Part shown: positions 7,154-15,079 of the stretch, piece after piece
How the letters are laid out: every line of letters starts with the position of its first letter
Numbering within the stretch: the stretch's first letter is position 1
Source of the DNA: Mediterranea sp. (in: CFB group bacteria)
GTDB taxonomy: Bacteria > Bacteroidota > Bacteroidia > Bacteroidales > Bacteroidaceae
Reading direction: 5' to 3'
Assembly: GCA_031261785.1 (NCBI GenBank)
Contig: JAISIZ010000119.1
Location: 1 to 45,210 of the forward strand
Length of the DNA: 45,210 bases
Position numbers and translations under genes: made by a program
Notes under the pieces: generated by a model
Database searches by the model: none
What the model saw: the letters and a program-made list of their open reading frames with translations, nothing else
Told to the model about the DNA's origin: nothing

Positions 7154-9637
7154 ATGGATGAAACAACAATTTCCTGCTTTCTCCTTTACGGCAAGGAGGA
7201 AGACGCCCGCAAGACCGTCGCGGCATTGCAAGACTCGGACTGGGAACCCGACGAGATTTTCCTGTTGTACCCATTCGGCGTCAAGCATCCCGAGATAGAG
7301 GGATGCCAGTGGATCATGGGGGACAATCTGGTATCCACCGATATCCTCAAGTTCATCGGCAAGCATTCCAAAGGTACATACACGCTGCTCTACAACAAGA
7401 CCACGCCACTGAGCCTCGGTTACCTGTCGATAAGGCGGATGGTACGGATAGCGTTCACCACGCACGCCGGCATAGTGTACTCCGACCGCTACCAGCAAGT
7501 GGGCGACGAGTTGCGTCCCGCCCCTACCCTCGACTACCAGAAAGGTAGCCTGCGCGAGGATTTCGACTTCGGCTCGCTCATGCTTCTCAAGACCCAGAAC
7601 ATCAGGAGAGAGATGTCGTGCGTCTACAAGGATTACGAGTATGCCGGATGGTACGACCTGCGGCTGCGCCTCTCCGAGGAGCACAGCATCGTCCGTATCA
7701 ACGAGTTCCTCTATACGGAGATGGAGACCGACACCCGGACGAGCGGAGAGAAACAATTCGACTACGTGGATCCCAAGAACAGGGAGGCACAGATCGAGAT
7801 GGAAGAAGCCTTCACCGATTACTTGAGAGACATCGATGCCTTGCTCTTTCCCGTCCATCTCGCCAAGGAGATTTTCGAGGAAGATTTCGAGTACGAGGCT
7901 TCCGTCATCATACCGGTGAAGAACAGGGTAGCTACCATCAGGGATGCCGTCAATTCCGCCCTCAGCCAGCAAACCAACTTTAAATACAATGTCATCGTGG
8001 TGGACAACCACTCCACCGACGGCACCACCGAGGCGCTGAAAGAGTACGCCGACGACAAACGGCTGATCCACGTCATCCCTTCCCGCGAGGATTTGGGCAT
8101 AGGCGGATGCTGGAACCTCGCCGTGAGCGACAAGAGGTGCGGACGATTCTCCGTACAGCTCGACAGCGACGACCTCTATAAGGATGAGCATAGCCTGCAA
8201 ATCATGGTCGACGCCTTCCACGAGAATAAGTGCTCCGTGGTGATAGGCACTTACCAGATGGTGGACTTCGACCTGAACGAGATCCCCCCAGGTATCATCG
8301 ACCACCGCGAGTGGACACCCGACAACGGGCACAACAATGCCTTGCGCCTCAACGGGATGGGCGCGCCAAGGGCTTTCTATACGCCCCTTATCCGCGACGT
8401 GCCCTTCCCAAACATCAGCTATGGCGAGGACTACGCTACCTGCCTGAGCCTGTCGACTACGTCAAAGATCGGACGGGTGTACGAAGTGGTCTACCTCTGC
8501 CGACGCTGGTCGGGCAACTCGGACGCCGCGCTCTCCCTGGAGCAAACCAACAGGAACAACTACTCCAAAGACCGGATACGTTCCCTGGAGCTGAGCGCGC
8601 GCGTCAATATCATGGGAGACGTAGGCATACTGGGCGCGCAGCTCATCTTCGACAGGATGCTGCGCTTAGTGCCGCGTACCCCATACACGAAGGAGAACGA
8701 GAAGGCCCGCGAGCTGAACTGGAAGAGAAAGAAGAGCCTGTGCGTCACGAGCGAGAAATTCCAGATCCATACCTACATCTTCCTCAACGCCGCACGCATA
8801 CGCTCCGTCACCGCGCCGACCGAGGACAGCGAGGCCATCAGCAACCGCCCTTGCTTCCTGTGCAAAGAGAACAGGCTGAAAGGACAACTGGCGCAGGACT
8901 TCAAGGATTACGACTTGCTGTTCAATCCCTATCCCGTCTTCGCCGAGCACATCACCATGGCTCATAAGGAGCACATCCCGCAAGCCATACTGGGCCGTTT
9001 CGAGGAGATGGTGGATTTCGCGCAGATTCTCTCCAACTTCTACCTGATGTACAATGGCCCCGCGTGCGGCGCCTCGGCTCCCGACCATCTCCATTTCCAG
9101 GCGGCGAGCAAGGAAGCGCCCATGGCCGGGCGATACGACTGGGACAATTGGAGCGGCGAGATCGTTATCCGCAAGGACAACCTCGTCATAGATACCGCCT
9201 TGATACCCCTCACCGCCGTGCGCATACGGACCAAGACCAAGGGAAAGATGATACATACCTTCTACCAAGTGTACCACCAGCTCCATCGCGAGCCCAGGGA
9301 AGAGCCGATGATGAACATCCTGTTGTGGTATAACCCAACGGAAATAGCCGGGGACAGAGGCATGGAGGAGTATATCTACGACAAGACGCATTTCGTCTAC
9401 AATTGCGTCATCTTCCTGCGCGGCAAGCATCGCCCCGACTGCTACTACGCCGAAGGCGACGAGCAGATTCTCGTTAGCCCCGCCATAGCCGAGCTGAACG
9501 GCATCTTCCCCATGGTGAGGGAAGAGGACATCCCGAAGCTGACGAAGGAAAAGATTACGGAGATCTACCGGGAGATCTCGATCACGGCCGACCAGATGGA
9601 AAATGTCATGGTGGGTTTGGAACGCGTGCTGGTATGA
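7154..9637 (+). CDS. GT2 glycosyltransferase fused to a HIT-like DUF4922 domain
   Basis: This 827-residue protein has no signal peptide, so it is cytoplasmic. Residues 1-240 look like a degenerate GT-A half without a clear DxD. Residues about 245-450 are a family 2 glycosyltransferase: ASVIIPVKNRVATIRDAV at the nucleotide-binding start, VDNHSTDGT, and the metal-binding motif LDSDD at 337-340. Residues about 560-790 fit DUF4922, related to HIT/GalT-type nucleotide phosphorylases: PCFLCKENR near 565, and GPACGASAPDHLHFQ with the HxHxQ-type H645, H647 and Q649. The architecture is known in Bacteroidales but not, to my knowledge, assigned a reaction. The stop overlaps the SpoIID start by 4 nt (ATGA), which implies translational coupling. 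It may join sugar-nucleotide handling to sugar transfer in cell-wall or glycan metabolism; that is inference. Confidence 0.85.
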   Translation: MDETTISCFLLYGKEEDARKTVAALQDSDWEPDEIFLLYPFGVKHPEIEGCQWIMGDNLVSTDILKFIGKHSKGTYTLLYNKTTPLSLGYLSIRRMVRIAFTTHAGIVYSDRYQQVGDELRPAPTLDYQKGSLREDFDFGSLMLLKTQNIRREMSCVYKDYEYAGWYDLRLRLSEEHSIVRINEFLYTEMETDTRTSGEKQFDYVDPKNREAQIEMEEAFTDYLRDIDALLFPVHLAKEIFEEDFEYEASVIIPVKNRVATIRDAVNSALSQQTNFKYNVIVVDNHSTDGTTEALKEYADDKRLIHVIPSREDLGIGGCWNLAVSDKRCGRFSVQLDSDDLYKDEHSLQIMVDAFHENKCSVVIGTYQMVDFDLNEIPPGIIDHREWTPDNGHNNALRLNGMGAPRAFYTPLIRDVPFPNISYGEDYATCLSLSTTSKIGRVYEVVYLCRRWSGNSDAALSLEQTNRNNYSKDRIRSLELSARVNIMGDVGILGAQLIFDRMLRLVPRTPYTKENEKARELNWKRKKSLCVTSEKFQIHTYIFLNAARIRSVTAPTEDSEAISNRPCFLCKENRLKGQLAQDFKDYDLLFNPYPVFAEHITMAHKEHIPQAILGRFEEMVDFAQILSNFYLMYNGPACGASAPDHLHFQAASKEAPMAGRYDWDNWSGEIVIRKDNLVIDTALIPLTAVRIRTKTKGKMIHTFYQVYHQLHREPREEPMMNILLWYNPTEIAGDRGMEEYIYDKTHFVYNCVIFLRGKHRPDCYYAEGDEQILVSPAIAELNGIFPMVREEDIPKLTKEKITEIYREISITADQMENVMVGLERVLV

Positions 9638-10923
9638 AAGAGCCAATCATCAAGGTAGGTATCCTCTCGGGACAAGAGATCGAGTTCCTGTTTCCCGCGC
9701 CTTTCGTCGCCTCCGACGCGACGATAGCCATCGGGGCGCAGAAAGCGAGTTTCCACCGGGGGCGGATACTCTGGCAGGGACGGACGTACGACGAGCTGTC
9801 GTTCGTCCCCGCGCCGGATGCCGACACCTACTTTGAACTGGAGGCCGTCACCATCGGCATCCAGTTCCACTGGGAACGCAAAGAAGCGCAACGGTTCAGG
9901 GGAACGCTGACCCTCATCGCGGAAGAGGGACGGCTGACAGCCGTCAACAGCCTACCCGTCGAGGAATACCTCACCTGTGTCGTCTCCTCCGAGATGAACG
10001 CCCAAGCTCCGCTGGAGTTCCTCAAGGCGCACGCCGTAATCGCGCGCGGATGGGCGGCGCATAAATTAGGAATGAAGAATGAAGAATCAAGAATGGGGCG
10101 CGCGGGATTAGGGACGGGACAGGCGGGAACCGGACACGAGCGATTCGACGTCTGCGCCGACGACCATTGCCAGCGCTACCAGGGCGTGAGCCGCGCCACC
10201 TCGCCGCGAGCGGCCGAGGCGGTGGCCGCCACCCGGGGCGAAGTGCTGACGTACGGAGGCGAGTTGTGCGACACCCGCTACTCTAAGTGTTGCGGTGGGG
10301 CGATGGAACGCTTCTCGAGTTGCTGGGAGGACGTGGACTATCCCTATCTCGCCCCGAGGCGGGATAGCGACGGCCATGAGCCGCCGCCCAACCTGAGCGG
10401 GGAAGAGGAGGCGGAGCGGTGGATACGCTCCACGCCTCGCGCCTTCTGCCATACGCGCGACACCAACCTGCTGGGACGGGCGCTCAACAACTACGACCAA
10501 GAAACTCCCGATTTCTACCGCTGGCGAGTGAGCTACTCGCAAAGGGAGCTGGCCGAACTGATCGCCGGCCGGCTGGGTGAAGACTTCGGGGAAATTCTCG
10601 ACCTGGTGCCCCTGAAGCGGGGAAGCTCGGGCCGCATCGTCCGCCTCCAAATTGTCGGAACCCGGCGAACGCGGGTCGTCGGGAAAGAGTTAGCCATTCG
10701 TCGTGCCCTGTCGCCCTCGCATCTCTATAGCTCCGCTTTCGTGGTAGACAAAGAGGGGACGCCTGGCGTACCTTCCCGGTTCGTCCTTACCGGAGCGGGT
10801 TGGGGACACGGCGTGGGTCTCTGCCAGATCGGAGCCGCCGTGATGGGCGAACGGGGCTATGACTACCGGGCCATCCTGGCGCATTACTATCCGGGAAGCG
10901 AGTTGGCGAAACATTATCCATAA
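9634..10923 (+). CDS. SpoIID/LytB-domain protein without a signal peptide
   Basis: This 429-residue protein carries the SpoIID/LytB domain. LPVEEYLTCVVSSEM around 108-121 includes Glu120 at the place of the catalytic glutamate of SpoIID lytic transglycosylases. The C-terminal GWGHGVGLCQIGA begins at about 389. SpoIID cleaves denuded peptidoglycan strands in sporulating Firmicutes; Bacteroidales homologues are not sporulation proteins. The N terminus (MKEPIIKVGILSG) has no signal peptide or membrane segment, which is odd for an enzyme of the cell wall. Several cysteines cluster near 170-235 (CADDHC, CCGG). A low-complexity insert at about 144-168 is encoded by GAATGAAGAAT-type repeats. It overlaps the GT2/HIT gene by 4 nt and is followed at 17 bp by the MFS permease. 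A role in muropeptide processing is likely from context but unproven. Confidence 0.85.
   Translation: MKEPIIKVGILSGQEIEFLFPAPFVASDATIAIGAQKASFHRGRILWQGRTYDELSFVPAPDADTYFELEAVTIGIQFHWERKEAQRFRGTLTLIAEEGRLTAVNSLPVEEYLTCVVSSEMNAQAPLEFLKAHAVIARGWAAHKLGMKNEESRMGRAGLGTGQAGTGHERFDVCADDHCQRYQGVSRATSPRAAEAVAATRGEVLTYGGELCDTRYSKCCGGAMERFSSCWEDVDYPYLAPRRDSDGHEPPPNLSGEEEAERWIRSTPRAFCHTRDTNLLGRALNNYDQETPDFYRWRVSYSQRELAELIAGRLGEDFGEILDLVPLKRGSSGRIVRLQIVGTRRTRVVGKELAIRRALSPSHLYSSAFVVDKEGTPGVPSRFVLTGAGWGHGVGLCQIGAAVMGERGYDYRAILAHYYPGSELAKHYP
10063..10093 (+). repeat. AT-rich minisatellite-like segment inside the SpoIID gene
   Basis: The segment reads as GAATGAAGAATGAAGAATC with flanking AATTAG. It is much more AT-rich than the surrounding gene and resembles the intergenic AT-rich repeat at 27125-27161. 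It stays in frame and adds a low-complexity stretch before the FDVCADDHC motif. Confidence 0.6.
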
Positions 10924-10940
10924 ACATTCCATCCCATAGC

Positions 10941-12224
10941 ATGAAGACACCGAGAATAGTGAAAACATCCTGGACATGGGTGCCTACCCTTTACTTCGCC
11001 GAAGGGCTGCCTTATGTGGCCGTGATGAGCGTCGCCGTCATCCTGTACAAACGGCTGGGACTGTCGAACGACGAAGTCGCCTTCTACACCTCCTGGCTCT
11101 ATCTGCCGTGGGTCATCAAGCCGCTCTGGAGTCCGTTTATCGACCTGATAAAGACGAAGCGGGCGTGGATCATCGCTACGCAGGGACTTATCGCCGCCGC
11201 GTTGGCCGGCGTGGCGTTCTTCATCCCCACCACCCACTTCGTGCAAGCCACCCTCGCCTTCTTTTGGCTGATGGCTTTCGCCTCCGCCACGCACGACATC
11301 GCGGCCGACGGCTTCTACCTGCTGGCGCTGAGCAACAGGGAACAATCGTTCTTCGTGGGCATACGCAACACGTTCTACCGTCTCGCCAACGTCTTCGCGC
11401 AAGGGGCGCTGGTGATGCTGGCCGGATGGCTGGAACTCTCGCGAGGCGACATCGCCCTGGCCTGGAGCCTTGTCTTCTACCTCATGGCGGGATTGTTCAT
11501 TGCCGGCATGCTCTATCATCACCTTGTCCTGCCGCGGCCTGAATCCGACGTGGAGCGGCCCGACCTGAAGCTCGGGGATTTGTTTTTCAACGCCATCCAG
11601 ACCGTTGCCTCCTTCTTCCGGAAAAAGGAGGTGTGGCTGACGCTCTTCTTCCTGCTCACCTACAGGCTCGGCGAGGCGCAGCTCTCGAAAATCGCCTCCC
11701 TCTTCCTGATCGACGAAGTCTCTGCCGGCGGACTGGGCCTTTCCACCACCACCGTGGGAGTGATCTACGGCACGATGGGTGTCGTCGCCTTGGTGCTGGG
11801 CGGCATCCTGGGCGGCATCCTGGTTTCCCGCTACGGATTCAGGCGATGGCTGCTCCCCATGGCGCTGGCTATCAACCTGCCCGACCTGCTCTACGTCTGG
11901 ATGGCCGCCGCCCGTCCCGACGCCCTGTCGCTCGTCTCACTCTGCGTGGTCGTCGAGCAGCTGGGCTATGGCTTTGGCTTCACCGCCTACACGCTCTACC
12001 TCATCTATATCGCCGAGGGAAAGTGGAAGACGGCGCACTATGCCATCGGCACAGGCTTCATGGCGCTGGGCATGATGTTGCCGGGCATGGCTGCCGGAGA
12101 GATACAGACGCGGATAGGCTATACCGCCTTCTTCGTCTGGGTATGCGTCTGTACCCTGCCGGGCATCGCCGCCGCCGTGCTGGTGAGGCGCAAGTTGGAC
12201 AACGATTTCGGGAGGCGGCGATGA
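10941..12224 (+). CDS. AmpG/MurT-like MFS permease, probable muropeptide or MurNAc importer
   Basis: This 427-residue inner-membrane protein has about 12 hydrophobic segments of the major facilitator superfamily. The start TLYFAEGLPYVAV and the pattern SWLYLPWVIKPLWSPFID are typical of AmpG-type muropeptide permeases. HDIAADGFYLLAL in the fourth or fifth segment is also AmpG-like. In Tannerella forsythia a related MFS protein, MurT, imports N-acetylmuramic acid and is encoded next to the kinase MurK; the same order of transporter and kinase is seen here. It is 17 bp after the SpoIID gene and 23 bp before the kinase, so they are probably co-transcribed. The transported species (free MurNAc or anhydro-muropeptide) cannot be decided by sequence. 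Confidence 0.85.
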   Translation: MKTPRIVKTSWTWVPTLYFAEGLPYVAVMSVAVILYKRLGLSNDEVAFYTSWLYLPWVIKPLWSPFIDLIKTKRAWIIATQGLIAAALAGVAFFIPTTHFVQATLAFFWLMAFASATHDIAADGFYLLALSNREQSFFVGIRNTFYRLANVFAQGALVMLAGWLELSRGDIALAWSLVFYLMAGLFIAGMLYHHLVLPRPESDVERPDLKLGDLFFNAIQTVASFFRKKEVWLTLFFLLTYRLGEAQLSKIASLFLIDEVSAGGLGLSTTTVGVIYGTMGVVALVLGGILGGILVSRYGFRRWLLPMALAINLPDLLYVWMAAARPDALSLVSLCVVVEQLGYGFGFTAYTLYLIYIAEGKWKTAHYAIGTGFMALGMMLPGMAAGEIQTRIGYTAFFVWVCVCTLPGIAAAVLVRRKLDNDFGRRR

Positions 12225-12247
12225 ACTTGATTACAAACGATTAGCTT

Positions 12248-13096
12248 ATGATACTTATAGCGGATAGCGGTTCCACGAAAACCGATTGGTGCCTCACGGC
12301 GCAGGGTTCTGTCTCCCTCCGGGTACGGACGAAGGGTATCAACCCCTTCTTCCAGACGGAAGAGGAGATTCTGGCGGAGCTTCGGCACACCCTTCAGCCC
12401 CAACTGCCCGAAGGGGAAAGCATAGACGCCATACACTTCTACGGCGCGGGTTGCACGCCCGAGCGGGCGCCACTCCTGCGCCGCGCCATTGGCGAGGTGT
12501 TTCCCGCCGCCAGCGGCCTCGAGGTCTGTTCCGACCTCTTGGCGGCCGCCCGCGGCCTCTGCGGGCACGAGGGCGGCATCGCCTGCATCCTCGGCACGGG
12601 ATCCAACTCCTGTTTCTACGACGGCAAGGCGATTGCCCAACAGGTCTCCCCGCTCGGTTTCATCCTTGGCGACGAGGGGAGCGGCGCCTACCTCGGCAAG
12701 CTGTTGGTGGGTGACGTGCTGAAACGCCAGCTCCCGCCCGATGTCCAGAAGGCTTTCTTCGCCGAGACGGGGCTTACCGCCGCCGAGATCATCGACCGCA
12801 CGTATCGCCAGCCCTTCCCCAATCGCTTCCTCGCCGGCCTCTCCCCGTTCATCGCCCGGCATCTCGACCGCCCCGAATTACGCCAATTGGCACGGAACGC
12901 CTTCGTGGCCTTCCTGAAACGAAACGTGGCGGCGTATCCTTGTAGGGAATATCCGGCGCACTTCGTCGGCTCCATCGCTTGCCACTACGAGGAGTTGTTG
13001 AGAGAGGCGGCCCAAGAGACGGGCGTGCGGATAGGAAAGATATGCCAAAGCCCGATGGACGGGCTGGTGGACTATCACGCCGCACCATTACGCTGA
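12248..13096 (+). CDS. BadF/BadG-type amino-sugar kinase, probable MurNAc or GlcNAc kinase (MurK-like)
   Basis: This 282-residue kinase of the ASKHA fold starts with the phosphate-1 motif DSGSTKT (residues 6-12). It has GTGSNS at about 116-121 (phosphate-2 motif) and LGDEGSGA near 140, and ends SPMDGLVDYHA, the usual C terminus of Bacteroidetes N-acetylglucosamine/MurNAc kinase homologues. Length is full. It would phosphorylate an imported amino sugar at O6 in the cytoplasm. In T. forsythia the downstream partner is the MurNAc-6-phosphate etherase MurQ. No murQ is found here; a repeat-bearing gap and an AAA/PD-(D/E)XK gene follow instead. Confidence 0.85.
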   Translation: MILIADSGSTKTDWCLTAQGSVSLRVRTKGINPFFQTEEEILAELRHTLQPQLPEGESIDAIHFYGAGCTPERAPLLRRAIGEVFPAASGLEVCSDLLAAARGLCGHEGGIACILGTGSNSCFYDGKAIAQQVSPLGFILGDEGSGAYLGKLLVGDVLKRQLPPDVQKAFFAETGLTAAEIIDRTYRQPFPNRFLAGLSPFIARHLDRPELRQLARNAFVAFLKRNVAAYPCREYPAHFVGSIACHYEELLREAAQETGVRIGKICQSPMDGLVDYHAAPLR

Positions 13097-13173
13097 CGTG
13101 GCGTGCCGCGCCCCAAACACAAAAACAGGCCGCACGAAGTATATACTCTCCCAAACAGATCCTCTCGTACTAT

Positions 13174-13253
13174 CCCCGAGAGGAGCCTTCCATCTCTTCC
13201 CGAGAGGAGCGTCGACCTCTCCCCGAGAGGTGCGTTGACCCATCCCCGAGAGG
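13174..13253. repeat. four degenerate 23-24 bp repeats with a CCCGAGAGG core
   Basis: (C)CCCGAGAGG occurs at 13174, about 13198, 13221 and 13244, at 24-, 23- and 23-bp steps, with divergent bases between. An inverted core (CCTCTCG) lies just upstream at about 13161. The even spacing of about two helical turns would place the cores on one face of the DNA. Confidence 0.75.
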
Positions 13254-13443
13254 ACGGAGCTTCTCTCCCTGTGAGGTAAACGCAATAAATCCCCCATGTT
13301 TGCCGAAGATCTTGCCGCCATGATGAAAAGCCCACTAATCGAGTGAGGAGGGCGAATGAGCGGACAGGCGAGAGAACGGCTTAATCCGGGTAATCAGCCC
13401 GTAAAATAACCAGTTTTGGAGACCGCGCAACGGAATAGATTCG

Positions 13444-13451
13444 TATCTTTG
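13444..13451 (+). promoter_or_regulatory. -7 element for the AAA/PD-(D/E)XK gene
   Basis: TATCTTTG lies 28 nt before the ATG at 13480. A TTTG at 13415-13418 is present but with a 25-nt spacer, longer than usual. Confidence 0.45.
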
Positions 13452-13479
13452 TGCCGTAAACTCCATAAAGGCTGACGAT

Positions 13480-15039
13480 ATGATGAACAGCAGACCACTG
13501 CCTATCGGCATACAAGACTTCGAATACATTCGGAAGAATGACTTCGTGTACGTGGACAAGACGGAGTATATCTACCGCCTCGCCTACCAAGGAAAGCCCT
13601 ACTTCCTCGGACGTCCCCGCCGGTTCGGGAAGAGCCTCCTACTCTCCACCATGAAAGCCTACTTTCTCGGCAAGCGCGAGCTGTTCGGGGGATTGGCCAT
13701 CGAACGGTTGGAGACGGAATGGAAAGAATATCCCGTGTTCCACCTGGACATGAACAGGGGAATCTACACCAGCTTGGATACGTTCGTGTCCGCGCTAAAC
13801 GCCAACCTGAAAGCACTGGAGGAGCAGTGGGGAAAAGACGAAAGCGAAGACACTTCCGCCAACCGTCTGCTCGGCCTCATCAAACGAGCCAACGAACAGA
13901 CGGGCAAGGGCGTGGTAGTGCTCATCGACGAGTACGACAAGCCCCTGCTCGACACGATGGACAATCCCGAGCTGCACGCGCTGATACGTCCTCAGCTCCA
14001 AGCCTTCTACAGCGTGCTGAAGAGCGCGGATCCCTATCTCCGTTTCCTCTTCTTCACGGGCGTGACGAAGTTTGGCCAGGCCGGCGTGTTCAGCGGCATG
14101 AACCAGCCGAAAGACATCAGCATGAGCGAGCGATATGCGGGTATCTGCGGCATCACCGAGACGGAGCTTGTCGCCAACTTCCAGCCCGAGCTGCACGCCT
14201 TGGCCGATGCGGACGAGATAACGTACGAGGAGACCTTGGAGAAGATGCGACGGATGTACGACGGATACCACTTCAACCGAAAATCGGAGGGAGTGTACAA
14301 CCCCTTCAGTGTGCTCAACACGTTCGCCGACCAAGAATACGCCTACTACTGGTCCCACACCGGAACCCCCACGTTCTTGGTCAAGCTCATCAAGGCGGGG
14401 GACATCAACGTCCCCAACCTGGAGGGCAACATACTCGTCTCGCGATCGAAGTTTACCGACTACCGCACAGGCTCGGACAACTTCATCCCCTTCATGTTCC
14501 AGAGCGGATACCTTACCATCCTGGATTACGACCCCGTGCTGGAGCTGTACACGCTGGGATTCCCCAACGAGGAGGTCAGGATAGCTTTCTTGCAAAACCT
14601 GCTCCCGTTCTATCTCCCCAAGGGGGACGACGATCAATTCGATTCGAAAATCTTCTTGCGCGACCTCTACCGCGGCGACGTGGAAACCTTCATGACCCGC
14701 CTGCAGGCCTTCCTCGCCGACATCCCCTACGGCACGGAGGAGAAGTCGGAGAACTACTACCAAACCGCGCTTTACATCCTCTTCACTCTCATCGGCGAAC
14801 GCTCGCGCATGGAACGGCAGACGGCCAAGGGCCGGGCCGACCTCGTGGTGGAGATCGCCGGCACCGTCTACGTCTTCGAGTTCAAGATGATCGGCTACGG
14901 CACGGCGGCCGACGCGCTGCGGCAGATCGACGAGAAAGGGTACCTCATCCCTTATAACGCCAGTGGCAAGCGGTTGGTGAAGATCGGCGCCGCCTTCAGC
15001 AAGGAGACGCGCACGTTGGGCGAGTGGCTGGTGGGGTAA
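13480..15039 (+). CDS. AAA-ATPase-like protein with PD-(D/E)XK nuclease-like domain, copy 1
   Basis: This 519-residue protein belongs to a large Bacteroidetes family. The N-terminal AAA-ATPase-like domain has the variant Walker A RPRRFGKS (residues 45-52) and Walker B VVLIDEYD near 147-154. A middle region has RMYDGYHFNRKSEGVYNPFS, typical of the family. The C-terminal PD-(D/E)XK-type fold shows ADLVVE near 453 and FEFK near 466-469. Such genes are often present in many copies per genome and have no firm function; defence, transposon-like or DNA-processing roles have been suggested. A second start codon follows at 13483. It sits directly after the kinase, where murQ might be expected. Its paralogue lies at 25562-27118 on the other strand. 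Confidence 0.85.
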   Translation: MMNSRPLPIGIQDFEYIRKNDFVYVDKTEYIYRLAYQGKPYFLGRPRRFGKSLLLSTMKAYFLGKRELFGGLAIERLETEWKEYPVFHLDMNRGIYTSLDTFVSALNANLKALEEQWGKDESEDTSANRLLGLIKRANEQTGKGVVVLIDEYDKPLLDTMDNPELHALIRPQLQAFYSVLKSADPYLRFLFFTGVTKFGQAGVFSGMNQPKDISMSERYAGICGITETELVANFQPELHALADADEITYEETLEKMRRMYDGYHFNRKSEGVYNPFSVLNTFADQEYAYYWSHTGTPTFLVKLIKAGDINVPNLEGNILVSRSKFTDYRTGSDNFIPFMFQSGYLTILDYDPVLELYTLGFPNEEVRIAFLQNLLPFYLPKGDDDQFDSKIFLRDLYRGDVETFMTRLQAFLADIPYGTEEKSENYYQTALYILFTLIGERSRMERQTAKGRADLVVEIAGTVYVFEFKMIGYGTAADALRQIDEKGYLIPYNASGKRLVKIGAAFSKETRTLGEWLVG

Positions 15040-15079
15040 TCATGCAGAGGCGGTATAACTTTCGATTTCACACGTACTG

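Larger units (their letters stand above)
13097..13479. other. 383-bp intergenic region without a gene
   Basis: This gap separates the kinase from the AAA/PD-(D/E)XK gene. It holds the CCCGAGAGG repeat cluster (13174-13253) and a promoter-like -7 element near its end. I see no ORF with coding character and no trace of a murQ reading frame. Confidence 0.7.

Noticed and set aside
13174..13253. CRISPR array
   Set aside because: The shared core is only about 10 bp and the steps are 23-24 bp, too short for repeat-spacer units.
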